NCBI GenBank assembly: GCA_949592205.1 | Contig: CATIUR010000001.1 | Span: forward strand, 4,070,001-4,134,000 | Length of the DNA stretch: 64,000 nucleotides | Origin: Helichrysum umbraculigerum | Lineage: Eukaryota > Streptophyta > Magnoliopsida > Asterales > Asteraceae | Reading direction: 5' to 3' | Shown here: in pieces, positions 29,940-41,549 of the stretch | Numbering within the stretch: position 1 is the stretch's first letter | Layout: each line of letters opens with the position of its first letter | Position numbers and translations under genes: made by a program | The notes under the pieces: generated by a model | Told to the model about the DNA's origin: nothing | The model's input: the letters and a program-made list of their open reading frames with translations, nothing else | The model's database searches: none

Positions 29940-29946
29940 TGGTATC
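29940..29946 (+). promoter_or_regulatory. RE5 primer binding site, split by RE6
   Basis: TGGTATC follows the LTR end by 3 bases (GAT). The site continues as AGAGCC after RE6 at 40762. GTATC at 29942-29946 is also the left target duplication of RE6. Confidence 0.85.
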
Positions 29947-32573
29947 TGTAACACCCCCAAATTTAACGATTTGCGGAAGCATACATTGGGTGTTACTAAT
30001 CAATATACAAAGCACAAGATTAATAGTAAACGACCTCTAAATGAGACGTTTGTAAAATAGTTACATTTCATAATTAATAATCGTTTGAAAACCGTAGGTT
30101 TTCGTATACAAAATGTAATTCCCTAGAGCCCACGCATATAGCGGGAGATTCTATTACATCACCATAGTTACAAAAGATAATGCCAAAGAATCTCCGTTAA
30201 ATGCAGTTTGTAAATCATGCGACTCTAGCTAGTAATCCTGGAGTGATCCTACTCCGTAAGTGTACCTGAGATACAAAGCTAAAAAGTGTCAACCAAAAAG
30301 GTTGGTGAATCTCACAGGTTTAGTAATAAGTAGGTGTTATGAACCACAAGTATGTACCCGTATTGCTATCAAGCAAAGTAAGTAAATCAGTAAACCAGTA
30401 CAGTGCCATGAGCTCATAAGTTGAAGCTTAACCGTGTAGTGTGAATATATCACGTACCCCCGTGAGTGCTATCCGCACACTCATATGTAACAAATACTAA
30501 TATGCCTGTTTCTACGGTGAAATCCGTGGTAGCGCTACTACCCCAGGCAGGGATTGTCAGTCCCAAATGGATCCATTTACTAGTAATCGCGCTTAAGTCC
30601 ATAACTAACAACTTATGATAAGGAGGCTTTCAGTGGATAAAAGTAAAACCCATGCAATCGATATACCAGTAAATCAGTAAGAAATCAAGTAAGTAAGTAC
30701 ATGTGTTCGAGTAAAACAAGTAATGCATCTCCCCCAAAATAGTAAAACAGTAAAAAGGGGCCGTGAGACTCACCTGAGTCGAGCAGTGGTAAATAGCAAG
30801 TAGTAGTAAAGCAAGTAGGTTCTCCGAACCCGTAACCTTCTAGTGCCTAAACACGTAAGGTTAAGTAAGTAGATGTCTCGCAAGACCATCTAGGCTAGTT
30901 GTTCATACAACCCGTTGTGTTTAACTGTTGGTTTGTTCGCGTTTGTATCAAAAGATATACGGCCCGTTGGTGGTTTGTTATAATTAAAGTTTATCATTTA
31001 TAACGCAATTTAGTGCAATTGTAATAGAAAGTATGTTCTATGATGTTTGTTAAGTCGTATGGTATAAGTATTGGAAGTTGTATAAGTTCGACACTTAGTG
31101 TAAAAATAGTTGAAAAGCTGCTGTTTTATGCGACACTTGTATGCGTCACTTACATGTTTTATGCGTCACTTGTGAAGTGTCGGGTATTGGTGTCAGTGCA
31201 ATGGTATGCGTCACTAAGGCAGTGTCGTGAATCATAGTATGCTTCACTTAAGAAGTGACGGGTTCCGTAACAATGGCGGCACTCAAGCAGTGTCGTATAA
31301 AATAGGTATTTCCAGGTTTTGGGCGTCACTTAGGGAGTGACGTGTAGAATAGCGACACTAAAGAAGTGTCGGTAAAAATAGCATGGCGGCACTAAGAGAG
31401 TGACGTTATATAGTGTCGGGTAACATAAAGGGCGTCACTGAAGAAGTGTCGTTAAATGGTGTATGCGTCACTATTGAAGTGACGGTATGAGGTTCGGGTG
31501 ACGTCATCGGTAGTAACCGGACGTCACTTGTTTCTGCCGAAAGTTATGGGTTTCTACCGGTGATAGCGACACTCACGAAGTGTCGCATGGTTTCTGCCGA
31601 TGGTTATATGTTTGCGTCACTACCGAAGTGACGGTGTATGTGTTATAGCGGCACTTAGGCATAGCGACACTTAGTGTCGCTAGCACTGTTTTTTGGCATT
31701 ATAGCGTCACTTAAGGCTGTTCGACGGATTTTGAGCAAAAATCGTGTTTTCGGGTTTCCGTTTGGTCCGATTCTTTTACCCAACCCTCATATGAACATAT
31801 TAAGCCTATTTAAACCATAAACTAGTAAAAATGATCAAAAACGATAGATGTCGGGATTTGTCGGAAACTTACAAAGTGTCGGATTGAAAATCCGAAAAGA
31901 TAGGAATGTAGATCGTGTGATGGTGAACGTTTTCTTCCAAAGGAGAGGTGTGATCCAAGCTCGTTTAGTACGTTTATTTGTCGATTTTGGTAGTATTTTG
32001 GGTGGTGGTGTGTTTGGTGATTAGAGAGAAAGAAAAGAAGAGAGAGAGAATGAAAGTGGAAAGTGGGAAGAAAGAAAAGGAGTGGGAGGTTTTAACCTCC
32101 CATTTTCGGTCTCCCCTCGCGCTCCGCGCGGTGTTCGTTTTCTCCGTCGTTTAGGCGTTAAATATTTATTTTATGCGTCTAATTATATTTATAAAATCAC
32201 AGATCTTGTTAAATAATTTACCTAAATTATTTCCGTAAATCTTTAATAGTTTAAATTAAATTTAGTCACTTTTGTTTTTATATCGCGTAAGTTTTTATCG
32301 GGTGATACGAGAAAATTACTATTTGTTATAAAATAGCATTTCGGTCATAGTTGCGTTATTTTAGTTTATAAACCTTTGTTCACCAACGTCCGTTTTAACC
32401 GAATAGAATTTCATTCTATTTAAGTTGCGTACGATTTAAGCCAAATTGCAAAGTTGTATATATATATTCACCAATATATAATCCGATACATAAATTAGCC
32501 TAACACAGAACTAATTACATGTATTTACAAAGAAGTAGGCACTAATTCTAGTCTTAATTTGCCGGTTGTTACA
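29947..32573 (-). repeat. RE6 3' LTR (2627 bp)
   Basis: On the minus strand: TGTAACAACCGG (32573) to GGGGGTGTTACA (29947). It has a CT-rich leader-like part (about 32120-31900), donor consensus GTAAGT (31872-31867), then the hairpin-motif array (31726-31127), then AT-rich sequence with a second donor-like CAGGTGAGT (near 30775) and an acceptor-like TTTGTATCTCAG (near 30268). Short plus-strand ORFs across it have no support. Confidence 0.93.
31127..31726 (-). repeat. GCGTCACTT/AAGTGACGC array in RE6 3' LTR
   Basis: About 30 units in 600 bp, mostly as alternating inverted pairs 10-25 bases apart. Two arm types exist, GTCAC/GTGAC and GACAC/GTGTC. Several hairpins match type to type (GCGACACTcacgaAGTGTCGC near 31570), but others pair mixed arms with one mismatch. 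The right LTR has the same array at about 39312-39900. Confidence 0.9.
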
Positions 32574-32606
32574 TTCTCCCCTTGTTAAAAGAATTTCGTC
32601 CCGAAA

Positions 32607-35600
32607 TTAGCTCGATTGCACAGTCGGTGCGTTGTCTGGGAAGAGATGTGGGTATTTCTGTCGCATTTGGTCTTCCCGTTCCCAGGTGAATTCAGGACCA
32701 CGTCTAGAATTCCACCTGACCTTTACGATGGGAATACGACTCTGTTTTAGTTGTTTGACCTCGCGGTCCAGGATTTCCATAGGTTCCTCGACAAAATGAA
32801 GTTTATCATCGATCTGAATTTCGTCGAGCGGTATAATCAGTGTCTCGTCAGACAGACATTTCTTCAGATTAGAAATGTGGAATGTGTTGTGAACGCTGCT
32901 AAGCTCAGCAGGAAGTTGCAGGCGGTATGCCACTGGACCAATCTTTTCAAGGATTTCGAATGGTCCGATGTATCTAGGATTTAGTTTGCCTCGTTTTCCG
33001 AATCGAATGACACCTTTCCACGGTGCCACTTTGAGAAGTACCTTGTCCCCTACTTGAAACTCAAGGTGTTTGCATCTCACGTCAGCATAGCTTTTCTGAC
33101 GATCACGCGCGGCTTTTAGTCGGTTTTGAATGCCGACGATCTTTTCAGTTGTTTCATGTATGATTTCTGGACCGGTGAGTTGTGTATCCCCCACCTCAGT
33201 CCAACAGATAGGTGACCGGCACTTACGACTGTACAGTGCCTCGAAGGGTGCAGCCTTTATGCTGGTGTGATAACTGTTGTTGTACGAGAACTCGCACAAC
33301 GGTAAGTGATTTTCCCAGTTTTTACCGAAGTCAACTACGCAGGCTCGTAGCATGTCTTCCAGTGTTTGTATGGTTCGTTCGCTCTGGCCATCGGTTTGAG
33401 GATGGTAAGCCGTACTCATATCCAGACGAGTACCAAGAGATTCTTGCAGTGATTGCCAGAAGCGAGAAGTAAATCGAGCATCTCGGTCGGAGATGATTGA
33501 GATGGGTACTCCGTGTCTTGACACGATCTCTTTCAGGTAGATCCGTGTCAAACGTTCCATCTTATCAGTTTCCTTGATGGCTAGGAAATGAGCAGATTTA
33601 GTGAGTCGGTCAACGATCACCCAAATGGTATTGCAACCGTTAGAAGTTTTCGGGAGTTTAGTAATGAAATCCATGGTGATCTGCTCCCATTTCCATTGCG
33701 GTATTTCGGGTTGTTGTAGCAAACCGGAAGGTTTCTGATGTTCAGCTTTAACTTTAGAACAAGTAAGACACTTGCCAACATAGGTTGCAATGTCAGCTTT
33801 CATGTTGGGCCACCAATACATTTCCTTGATGTCGTGGTACATCTTGTCGGCACCGGGGTGTATAGAGTATTTAGACTTGTAAGCTTCATCCATCACCAAG
33901 TCTCGCAGGTTCCCAAAACTTGGTAACCAGATTCGATTCGAAAAGTATTTGGCCCCGTTAGGTTTGGTTTCAAATTGTTTGTCCATGCCCCGCAAGGCCT
34001 CGTTTATCACGTTTTCTGGTTTGAGTGCTTCGAGTTGAGCGGCGAGAGTTTGATTGATGAGATCGTTGTGAATGGTTATACCGAGAGCTCGAACTCGAAG
34101 TGGTTTCACTCGTTCCTTTCGGCTCAAGGCATCGGCAACAACATTTGCCTTGCCCGGATGATAGCGGATTTCGCAGTCGTAATCAGTAAGCAACTCGACC
34201 CATCGACGTTGCCTCATGTTGAGATCCTTTTGATCGAAGATATGTTGGAGACTTTTATGGTCAGTAAAGATTGTACACTTGGTACCGTATAAGTAGTGTC
34301 TCCAGATTTTCAGAGCGAATACAACAGCCCCCAACTCTAGGTCATGAGTTGTGTAATTCTTTTCGTGGACCTTGAGTTGTCGAGAGGCGTAAGCGATGAC
34401 TTTGTCTCGTTGCATCAGTACGCAACCAAGACCTTGGTGTGAAGCATCACAGTATACCACGAAGTCATCGTTGCCTTCAGGTAAAGATAAGATAGGTGCA
34501 CTGCAGAGTTTCTGTTTTAGTAGCTGAAAAGCTGACTCCTGTTTGTCAGTCCAATCGAACTTCTTTTCCTTTTGAGTCAGTGCAGTGAGAGGTAGGGCTA
34601 TTTTCGAAAAATTCTCAATGAATCGCCTATAGTATCCGGCGAGTCCTAAGAATTGGCGTACCTCGGTTGGTGTTGTAGGTGCTTGCCAACACTTGATAGC
34701 CTCGATTTTTGAAGGATCGACATGAATCCTATGATTGTCAATGACGTGTCCAAGGAATTGAACGGTTTGTATCCAGAACTCACACTTAGAGAATTTGGCG
34801 TATAACTCTTCGTGTTTGAGCAGCTCTAGGATAGTTTTCAGGTGTTGCGCGTGTTCTTGTTCAGTGCGCGAGTAAATCAAGATGTCATCGATAAAGACGA
34901 TAACAAACTTGTCAAGGTAAGGTTTGCACACCCGATTCATAAGGTCCATGAATATAGCCGGTGCGTTGGTTAAGCCGAATGGCATCACTTGGAATTCATA
35001 ATGCCCGTAGCGAGTTCGGAAAGCAGTTTTAGGAATATCTTCATCACGAACTCGGAGTTGGTGATAACCTGACCGTAGATCGATCTTTGAGTAGAAACTC
35101 GACCCCTGAAGTTGGTCGAACAGGTCATCGATGCGAGGAAGTGGGTAACGGTTCTTGACAGTTAATTTGTTGAGTTCACGGTAGTCGATGCACATGCGGA
35201 AAGAACCGTCTTTCTTTTTCACAAACAGGACCGGAGCTCCCCAAGGTGAGGAACTTGGTCGAATAAATCCCTTGTCCAGGAGTTCCTGTAACTGAGTAGA
35301 CAACTCCTGAAGTTCGGATGGGGCTAGTCGGTAAGGGGCTCGTGCCACGGGTGCTGCGCCGGGCACAAGATCAATAGAGAATTCGACTTGTCTAGTTGGC
35401 GGTAGGCCAGGTAAGTCTTCAGGAAAGACTTCTGGGAAGTCTTGAACAATAGGCACATCCTCAAGTCGCTTCTCCTCCGACTTTTTCTCCATAACGTGTG
35501 CGAGGATTGCCTGGTACCCTTTTCTCAAGTATTTTCGGGTTTTCATGCAAGAAATGATATTTATTCTCGTCCCACCGGTCTCCCCTTGTATGCTCAAAGT

Positions 35601-36242
35601 TCCACCGGTGACGAGAGGAATGCGTACAATTTTCTCAAAACAAACGATTTCGGCTCGGTGCTTGGACAACCAATCCATACCGACGATGATGTCAAAGCTG
35701 CCGATTTCGACAGGTATCAAGTCAATGGAAAAGAGCTCGTTAGCTAGGTTCAAAGTGCAATTAGGTATCACACTGTCGGCCTCAATAAGTTTTCCGTTTG
35801 CCAATTCTACCGTGTACTTAGAATCTAAGGCAATAGGTGTGGTGTCAAGTAGTGGATAAAACTCATCAGAAATAAAGCTCTTATCAGCACCAGTATCAAA
35901 TAATACAGATGCAGTCAAGTTGTTGAGAAGAAACGTACCCGTGACCACATTCGGGTCTTGACGGGCTTCCCCAGATTTCAGCACAAAAGCTCTTCCTCGA
36001 GCATTGTTGTTGTTCTTGTTGTTGTTGTTGTTCAGCTTCGGGCAGTCTTTCTTGAAATGCCCCGTACTGTTGCACCCATAACAAGTCTTTGGTGCCGAGG
36101 TGTTGGTGTCAGTGGTGTTTGATCTACAATCCTTAAGCCAAGTGTCCAAATCTCTTACACTTGCTACAGGGACACGAACCATGGTGGTGTCGTTGGCACT
36201 TTGAGCAATAGGGCTTGGTTCCCTTGTACGCCCCCTTATCAT
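32607..36242 (-). pseudogene. pol: RE6 pol: protease, RT, RNase H, integrase, chromodomain
   Basis: 1211-aa open frame with all catalytic parts: second zinc knuckle CYGCNSTGHFKKDC (~54-67), protease LFDTGAD (D116), RT (YRELNKLT, YPLPRIDDLFDQL, VFIDDILIYS), RNase H (YCDASHQG, TDHKSLQHIF), integrase HHCC (HPGADKMYH...CLTCSKVK) and core (TMDFITKLP, SDRDARFTS, YHPQTDGQSERTIQTLE), then a C-terminal chromodomain-like segment (EILDREVKQLKQS, VRWNSRRGPEFTWE) typical of Tekay/Del chromoviruses, thought to steer insertion. It should be one frame with gag, as in RE3; an extra base near 36133 puts it out of frame, so the first ~35 residues here are an artefact of the shifted frame. All other sequence looks functional. 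Confidence 0.93.
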
Positions 36243-37020
36243 CAGAACTGGAGGTGTAGGCTTTAATGGTCTCAGGTTTCTTGGTTTGGTGGTTGTTGTG
36301 GTTGTCGGACCATTTTCGTTTATTGCTGTTGGAGGATGGAGTGGGTAGTTCTGGGTTCTCGTTCATAGCTAGAAGTTCATGGGCCAACCGAATGGCACCG
36401 TGAAGGGTGGTTTGGTTTGATGAGGCGACGTTTCCCCGGACGGGTTCCGGGAGGCCGCGGATGTATTTCTTAATCTTGTCGGGCCCAGTACCTGCCATAG
36501 CTGGGCGAATGACGGTGAGTTGTTGGAATCTGGTGGTGTATCCAACGATATCAGTTCCTTGTACTTTTAAGTTCCAGAACTCTTCGTCCAGCTTGTGAAG
36601 TTGTTCGGACGGGCAATACTCATCCGTGAGCATTTTCTTTAGATCATCCCAAGGGAGTAGATAAGCGGTGTCAATCCCCACGGACTGGGTATAGGAATTC
36701 CACCACGAGAGGGCACCATCTTCGAGAGTGCAGGTGGAGAATTTGACTTTGTCGTCCTCCGCACATTTGCTGATGCGGAAAATGGATTCCATCTTTTCGA
36801 ACCATCTGATAAGTCCGATGGCTCCTTCGGTCCCCTTGAAGCTCAAGGGTTTGCAGTTTTGAAAATCCTTGTATGAACAAGGTTTAGCAGCAGAGGTTTC
36901 AGCGGCATTGATGTTTCTTGTGGAGTTTGGTGGAGTATTTCGAGCCAAGGCTTCAGTAACAGCCTGGGTTATGAGTGACGTGATCTGAGCATCAGTGTAA
37001 GGTCTTGACTTTGGCGGCAT
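36133..37020 (-). pseudogene. gag: RE6 gag, frameshifted in the first zinc knuckle
   Basis: 295 aa from MPPKSRPYTDAQ. The retrotransposon gag core is at ~50-210 (SYKDFQNCKPL, WWNSYTQ, EYCPSEQLHKLDEEFWNL), followed by KRKW and CSKCQRHHHGSCPCSKCKRFGHLA, where a stop appears. In RE3 the frame goes on as KDCR. Here GGCTTAAGG stands where GGCTAAGG is expected, i.e. one extra T in the coding strand (36133-36134). It breaks the knuckle before its last Cys and overlaps the pol frame by 110 bases. I read it as a mutation, not programmed shifting. Confidence 0.9.
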
Positions 37021-37315
37021 GATTCTTCAATAGAAGAAATGAAGATACATGAGATTTTGTAAGAAAATTGCATTTATTTTAGATGTACATGTATAAAGAT
37101 GGTATTACATAACATCAATATGAAAAAGGATTATGGCAATTAATATGAGTTGAAACAGCAAGGAATATTTGATAGATGATACGAGTTCAAAGGTTACATC
37201 CTACGGATGTATTACAAAAGACATCGGGAATTGTTACATCCGACTGAATTATAGAGTAGTGCTTAGATAGTTACTAGATTACAGGATAGTTTACAAGACA
37301 AAGACTAAGCTAGTC

Positions 37316-37801
37316 TTAACGTAGGTTAATCTGCTCCATCATTTCGATGAGACGATCCACAGTATTTGCAAGTCTGCTGGCTTATCGAGCATTGTCTTCA
37401 GCTAATGCTAGTCGCTGTACCAATCCACGGGTATATTCTTCCGTTTCCCGTGAGCGTTGTTCACACTCATCAAGTCTGTGTTTCAAAAGAGTGGTTTCCA
37501 CGCTTATCTCCACCACCTTGTTGAGAAGAACGTCCACATTATTAACGGTGGTTTCATGATCCTCAGAGACTTGTTCGATGCGCTCAAGTGATGTAAGTCT
37601 CCAGTTTTCGTTTGTTTCCTGCAACACGACATCCATGGTGCGAAGTCGTTGCTCGTGTTGGTTCACCCTAGCAGCTAAAGCCGGCAAGGTGAAGTGGGTA
37701 GAGTACGGGCCAGCTCGAGGCAACCTGTTGTTCCTCCTTGCTACCCTTGGGTTCTGCGACCCGGATTGAGAACGAGATAAATCGGATGGGATGTTTGCCA
37801 T
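37316..37801 (-). pseudogene. RE6 leader ORF upstream of gag (coiled coil), one internal stop
   Basis: Minus-strand ORF MANIPSDLSRSQSG..., 139 aa to a TAA at 37382-37380; the frame then continues with the same heptad pattern (LANTVDRLIEMMEQI) to a second stop at 37318-37316, so the intact form was probably ~161 aa. A basic, proline-rich start (~20-45) is followed by a long predicted coiled coil (VNQHEQRLRTMDVVL...LEDH-type heptads). It lies between the primer site and gag, where chromoviruses normally have no gene. No family recognised. Confidence 0.5.
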
Positions 37802-38129
37802 TTCTGAGACAAAGCGTTAGTAAGATTGAGGCCTATATTCATATAGTCCCTATATAATATAGCCTATTGAGTGTCTAGCATAAACATGTGTAAGTCTCGG
37901 TTCTCTCGAAGTCAGAGTCTTCTATTGTACCCTGTTCAGCCATAACTCCTTTCAGATCTTACATCATCTTTGCTTAATTGTACATAGTTGATCAGGCTAT
38001 GTTAAATTAAACTCGTATGATGTAATCACTGAACCGGTTATACTTAATAAGGGATACTGCCTAATGGTCATAGTCTAGGCTCACTAAATGCAACCTAGTT
38101 CACTATAACCTTAGGCTCTGATACCAATC
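37802..38129 (-). other. RE6 5' untranslated leader and primer binding site
   Basis: On the minus strand TGGTATCAGAGCC (38126-38114) follows the LTR end by 3 bases (GAT); plant tRNA-Met type. The rest is non-coding leader and resembles the RE5 leader (CCTAGACTAT...). Confidence 0.85.
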
Positions 38130-40756
38130 TGTAACACCCCCAAATTTAACGATTTGCGGAAGCATACATTGGGTGTTACTAATCAATATACAAAGCACAA
38201 GATTAATAGTAAACGACCTCTAAATGAGACGTTTGTAAAATAGTTACATTTCATAATTAATAATCGTTTGAAAACCGTAGGTTTTCGTATACAAAATGTA
38301 ATTCCCTAGAGCCCACGCGTATAGCGGGAGATTCTATTACATCACCATAGTTACAAAAGATAATGCCAAAGAATCTCCGTTAAATGCAGTTTGTAAATCA
38401 TGCGACTCTAGCTAGTAATCCTGGAGTGATCCTACTCCGTAAGTGTACCTGAGATACAAAGCTAAAAAGTGTCAACCAAAAAGGTTGGTGAATCTCACAG
38501 GTTTAGTAATAAGTAGGTGTTATGAACCACAAGTATGTACCCGTATTGCTATCAAGCAAAGTAAGTAAATCAGTAAACCAGTACAGTGCCATGAGCTCAT
38601 AAGTTGAAGCTTAACCGTGTAGTGTGAATATATCACGTACCCCCGTGAGTGCTATCCGCACACTCATATGTAACAAATACTAATATGCCTGTTTCTACGG
38701 TGAAATCCGTGGTAGCGCTACTACCCCAGGCAGTGATTGACAGTCCCAAATGGATCCATTTACTACTAATCGCGCTTAAGTCCATAACTAACAACTTATG
38801 ATAAGGAGGCTTTCAGTGGATAAAAGTAAAACCCATGCAATCGATATACCAGTAAATCAGTAAGAAATCAAGTAAGTAAGTACATGTGTTCGAGTAAAAC
38901 AAGTAATGCATCTCCCCCAAAATAGTAAAACAGTAAAAAGGGGCCGTGAGACTCACCTGAGTCGAGCAGTGGTAAATAGCAAGTAGTAGTAAAGCAAGTA
39001 GGTTCTCCGAACCCGTAACCTTCTAGTGCCTAAACACGTAAGGTTAAGTAAGTAGATGTCTCGCAAGACCATCTAGGCTAGTTGTTCATACAACCCGTTG
39101 TGTTTAACTGTTGGTTTGTTCGCGTTTGTATCAAAAGATATACGGCCCGTTGGTGGTTTGTTATAATTAAAGTTTATCATTTATAACGCAATTTAGTGCA
39201 ATTGTAATAGAAAGTATGTTCTATGATGTTTGTTAAGTCGTATGGTATAAGTATTGGAAGTTGTATAAGTTCGACACTTAGTGTAAAAATAGTTGAAAAG
39301 CTGCTGTTTTATGCGACACTTGTATGCGTCACTTACATGTTTTATGCGTCACTTGTGAAGTGTCGGGTATTGGTGTCAGTGCAATGGTATGCGTCACTAA
39401 GGCAGTGTCGTGAATCATAGTATGCGTCACTTAAGAAGTGACGGGTTCCGTAACAATGGCGGCACTCAAGCAGTGTCGTATAAAATAGGTATTTCCAGGT
39501 TTTGGGCGTCACTTAGGGAGTGACGTGTAGAATAGCGAAACTAAAGAAGTGTCGGTAAAAATAGCATGGCGGCACTAAGAGAGTGACGTTATATAGTGTC
39601 GGGTAACATAAAGGGCGTCACTGAAGAAGTGTCGTTAAATGGTGTATGCGTCACTATTGAAGTGACGGTATGAGGTTCGGGTGACGTCATCGGTAGTAAC
39701 CGGACGTCACTTGTTTCTGCCGAAAGTTATGGGTTTCTACCGGTGATAGCGACACTCACGAAGTGTCGCATGGTTTCTGCCGATGGTTATATGTTTGCGT
39801 CACTACCGAAGTGACGGTGTATGTGTTATAGCGGCACTTAGGCATAGCGACACTTAGTGTCGCTAGCACTGTTTTTTGGCACTATAGCGTCACTTAAGGC
39901 TGTTCGACGGATTTTGAGCAAAAATCGTGTTTTCGGGTTTCCGTTTGGTCCGATTCTTTTACCCAACCCTCATATGAACATATTAAGCCTATTTAAACCA
40001 TAAACTAGTAAAAATGATCAAAAACGATAGATGTCGGGATTTGTCGGAAACTTACAAAGTGTCGGATTGAAAATCCGAAAAGATAGGAATGTAGATCGTG
40101 TGATGGTGAACGTTTTCTTCCAAAGAAGAGGTGTGATCCAAGCTCGTTTAGTACGTTTATTTTTCGATTTTGGTAGTATTTTGGGTGGTGGTGTGTTTGG
40201 TGATTAGAGAGAAAGAAAAGAAGAGAGAGAGAATGAAAGTGGAAAGTGGGAAGAAAGAAAAGGAGTGGGAGGTTTTAACCTCCCATTTTCGGTCTCCCCT
40301 CGCGCTCCGCGCAGTGTTCGTTTTCTCCGTCGTTTAGGCGTTAAATATTTATTTTATGCGTTTAATTATATTTATAAAATCACAGATCTTGTTAAATAAT
40401 TTACCTAAATTATTTCCGTAAATCTTTAATAGTTTAAATTAAATTTAGTCACTTTTGTTTTTATATCGCGTAAGTTTTTATCGGGTGATACGAGAAAATT
40501 ACTATTTGTTATAAAATAGCATTTCGGTCATAGTTGCGTTATTTTAGTTTATAAACCTTTGTTCACCAACGTCCGTTTTAACCGAATAGAATTTCATTCT
40601 ATTTAAGTTGCGTACGATTTAAGCCAAATCGCAAAGTTGTATATATATATTCACCAATATATAATCCGATACATAAATTAGCCTAACACAGAACTAATTA
40701 CATGTATTTACAAAGAAGTAGGCACTAATTCTAGTCTTAATTTGCCGGTTGTTACA
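38130..40756 (-). repeat. RE6 5' LTR (2627 bp)
   Basis: Partner of 29947-32573, equal length. Donor GTAAGT on the minus strand at 40055-40050, motif array about 39900-39312. It restores GCGTCACTT at a unit that reads GCTTCACTT in the left copy (near 31235), and has GCGAAACT where the left copy has GCGACACT. Confidence 0.93.
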
Positions 40757-41549
40757 GTATCAGAGCCATTGGTTATAGCGAACTAGGAAACTTTAGGTGA
40801 CTTAGCAACCTAGAGACCTAGACTATAGCCTTGGCTAGAACGTACATGCATACATACATTTGCATACATCTAAACTATCGTTGCGATACCTCGATACGCG
40901 TGAACTGTTCAACACATTTGACTCGTTCATTGTACTCTGATCTCATATGAACCTGATCGTGATTAAACGGTTGATGAAAAGAAGTATGTATTTGGCATCA
41001 TATAATGACGCCTGGCCAACGTGATTATATAATACTAAGTACATATGGGTGTTTCATAGTCGTAAGATACGTGATGGGGATTCGACAATTTTTCTTGATA
41101 CTCGAAAACTTGAAATATGTGAAACTTCATTCCTCACATACTTTACATTGGCATTGACTTCTGCATCTTTTCATCGCAGAACGTCATCATGCCGCCTAAA
41201 AGAAATACTCGAAACAGTCGACGAAATGTTCCTCCTCCACCTCCGCCTCCGGAAACAACCGAACAGATTATTGAATGCCGCGTGGCTGAAGCCATCGCAC
41301 AATACGAGGCTAGCCGCAATCGTGAAAACTTGACCAACAATAGCGGAGCCACATAAACTACTACTACTGCCGAAACATACTAAACTATACCGCGAGTATA
41401 CTAAACTGATTAAAACTTTTCTGGCAACAATTGAACGCCACGCAAATTGGTACTATTATTGACGACACGACTTATTCGGAGAACATACGCCGCGGGCGAT
41501 CCGACTTGATTTTAAATCTCGGGACGAGATTTCTCTAACATGGGGAGAA
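40757..41549 (+). other. RE5 interior (793 bp), non-autonomous
   Basis: Starts with the right target duplication GTATC and the rest of the primer site AGAGCC. It holds only leader sequence, a 55-aa gag stub and a 3' part with a purine tract CATGGGGAGAA before the LTR. No protease, RT, RNase H or integrase. RE5 must rely on proteins of a relative such as RE6. Confidence 0.88.
41189..41356 (+). CDS. RE5 residual gag (55 aa), right copy
   Basis: Same as the left copy but with Cys for Arg in EQIIE(C/R)RVAEA. Polyproline run, then stop TAA at 41354-41356. Confidence 0.6.
   Translation: MPPKRNTRNSRRNVPPPPPPPETTEQIIECRVAEAIAQYEASRNRENLTNNSGAT

Larger units (their letters stand above)
29947..40756 (-). 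mobile_element. RE6: full-length Tekay/Del-type gypsy chromovirus
   Basis: 10.8 kb, with LTRs of 2627 bp each (29947-32573 and 38130-40756), tRNA-Met primer site, a leader ORF, gag, pol with C-terminal chromodomain, and a purine tract. It is flanked by GTATC on both sides (29942-29946, 40757-40761), a perfect 5-bp target duplication. I counted only about a dozen mismatches between the LTRs, so it is recent. One frameshift in gag would block normal gag-pol production. Confidence 0.96.

Noticed and set aside
31040..31237. 65-aa plus-strand ORF, repeated at 39223-39420
   Set aside because: It lies across the motif array in both RE6 LTRs, antisense to the element, with no family resemblance.
31127..31726. 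Regular palindromes as a CRISPR or rho-independent terminators
   Set aside because: Units are 8-9 bp arms with tiny loops in a plant LTR, with no T runs as terminators need and no cas genes.
36133..36242. Programmed frameshifting between RE6 gag and pol
   Set aside because: Related RE3 reads through in one frame, and the site is a stop made by one extra base in a zinc knuckle. A mutation is simpler.
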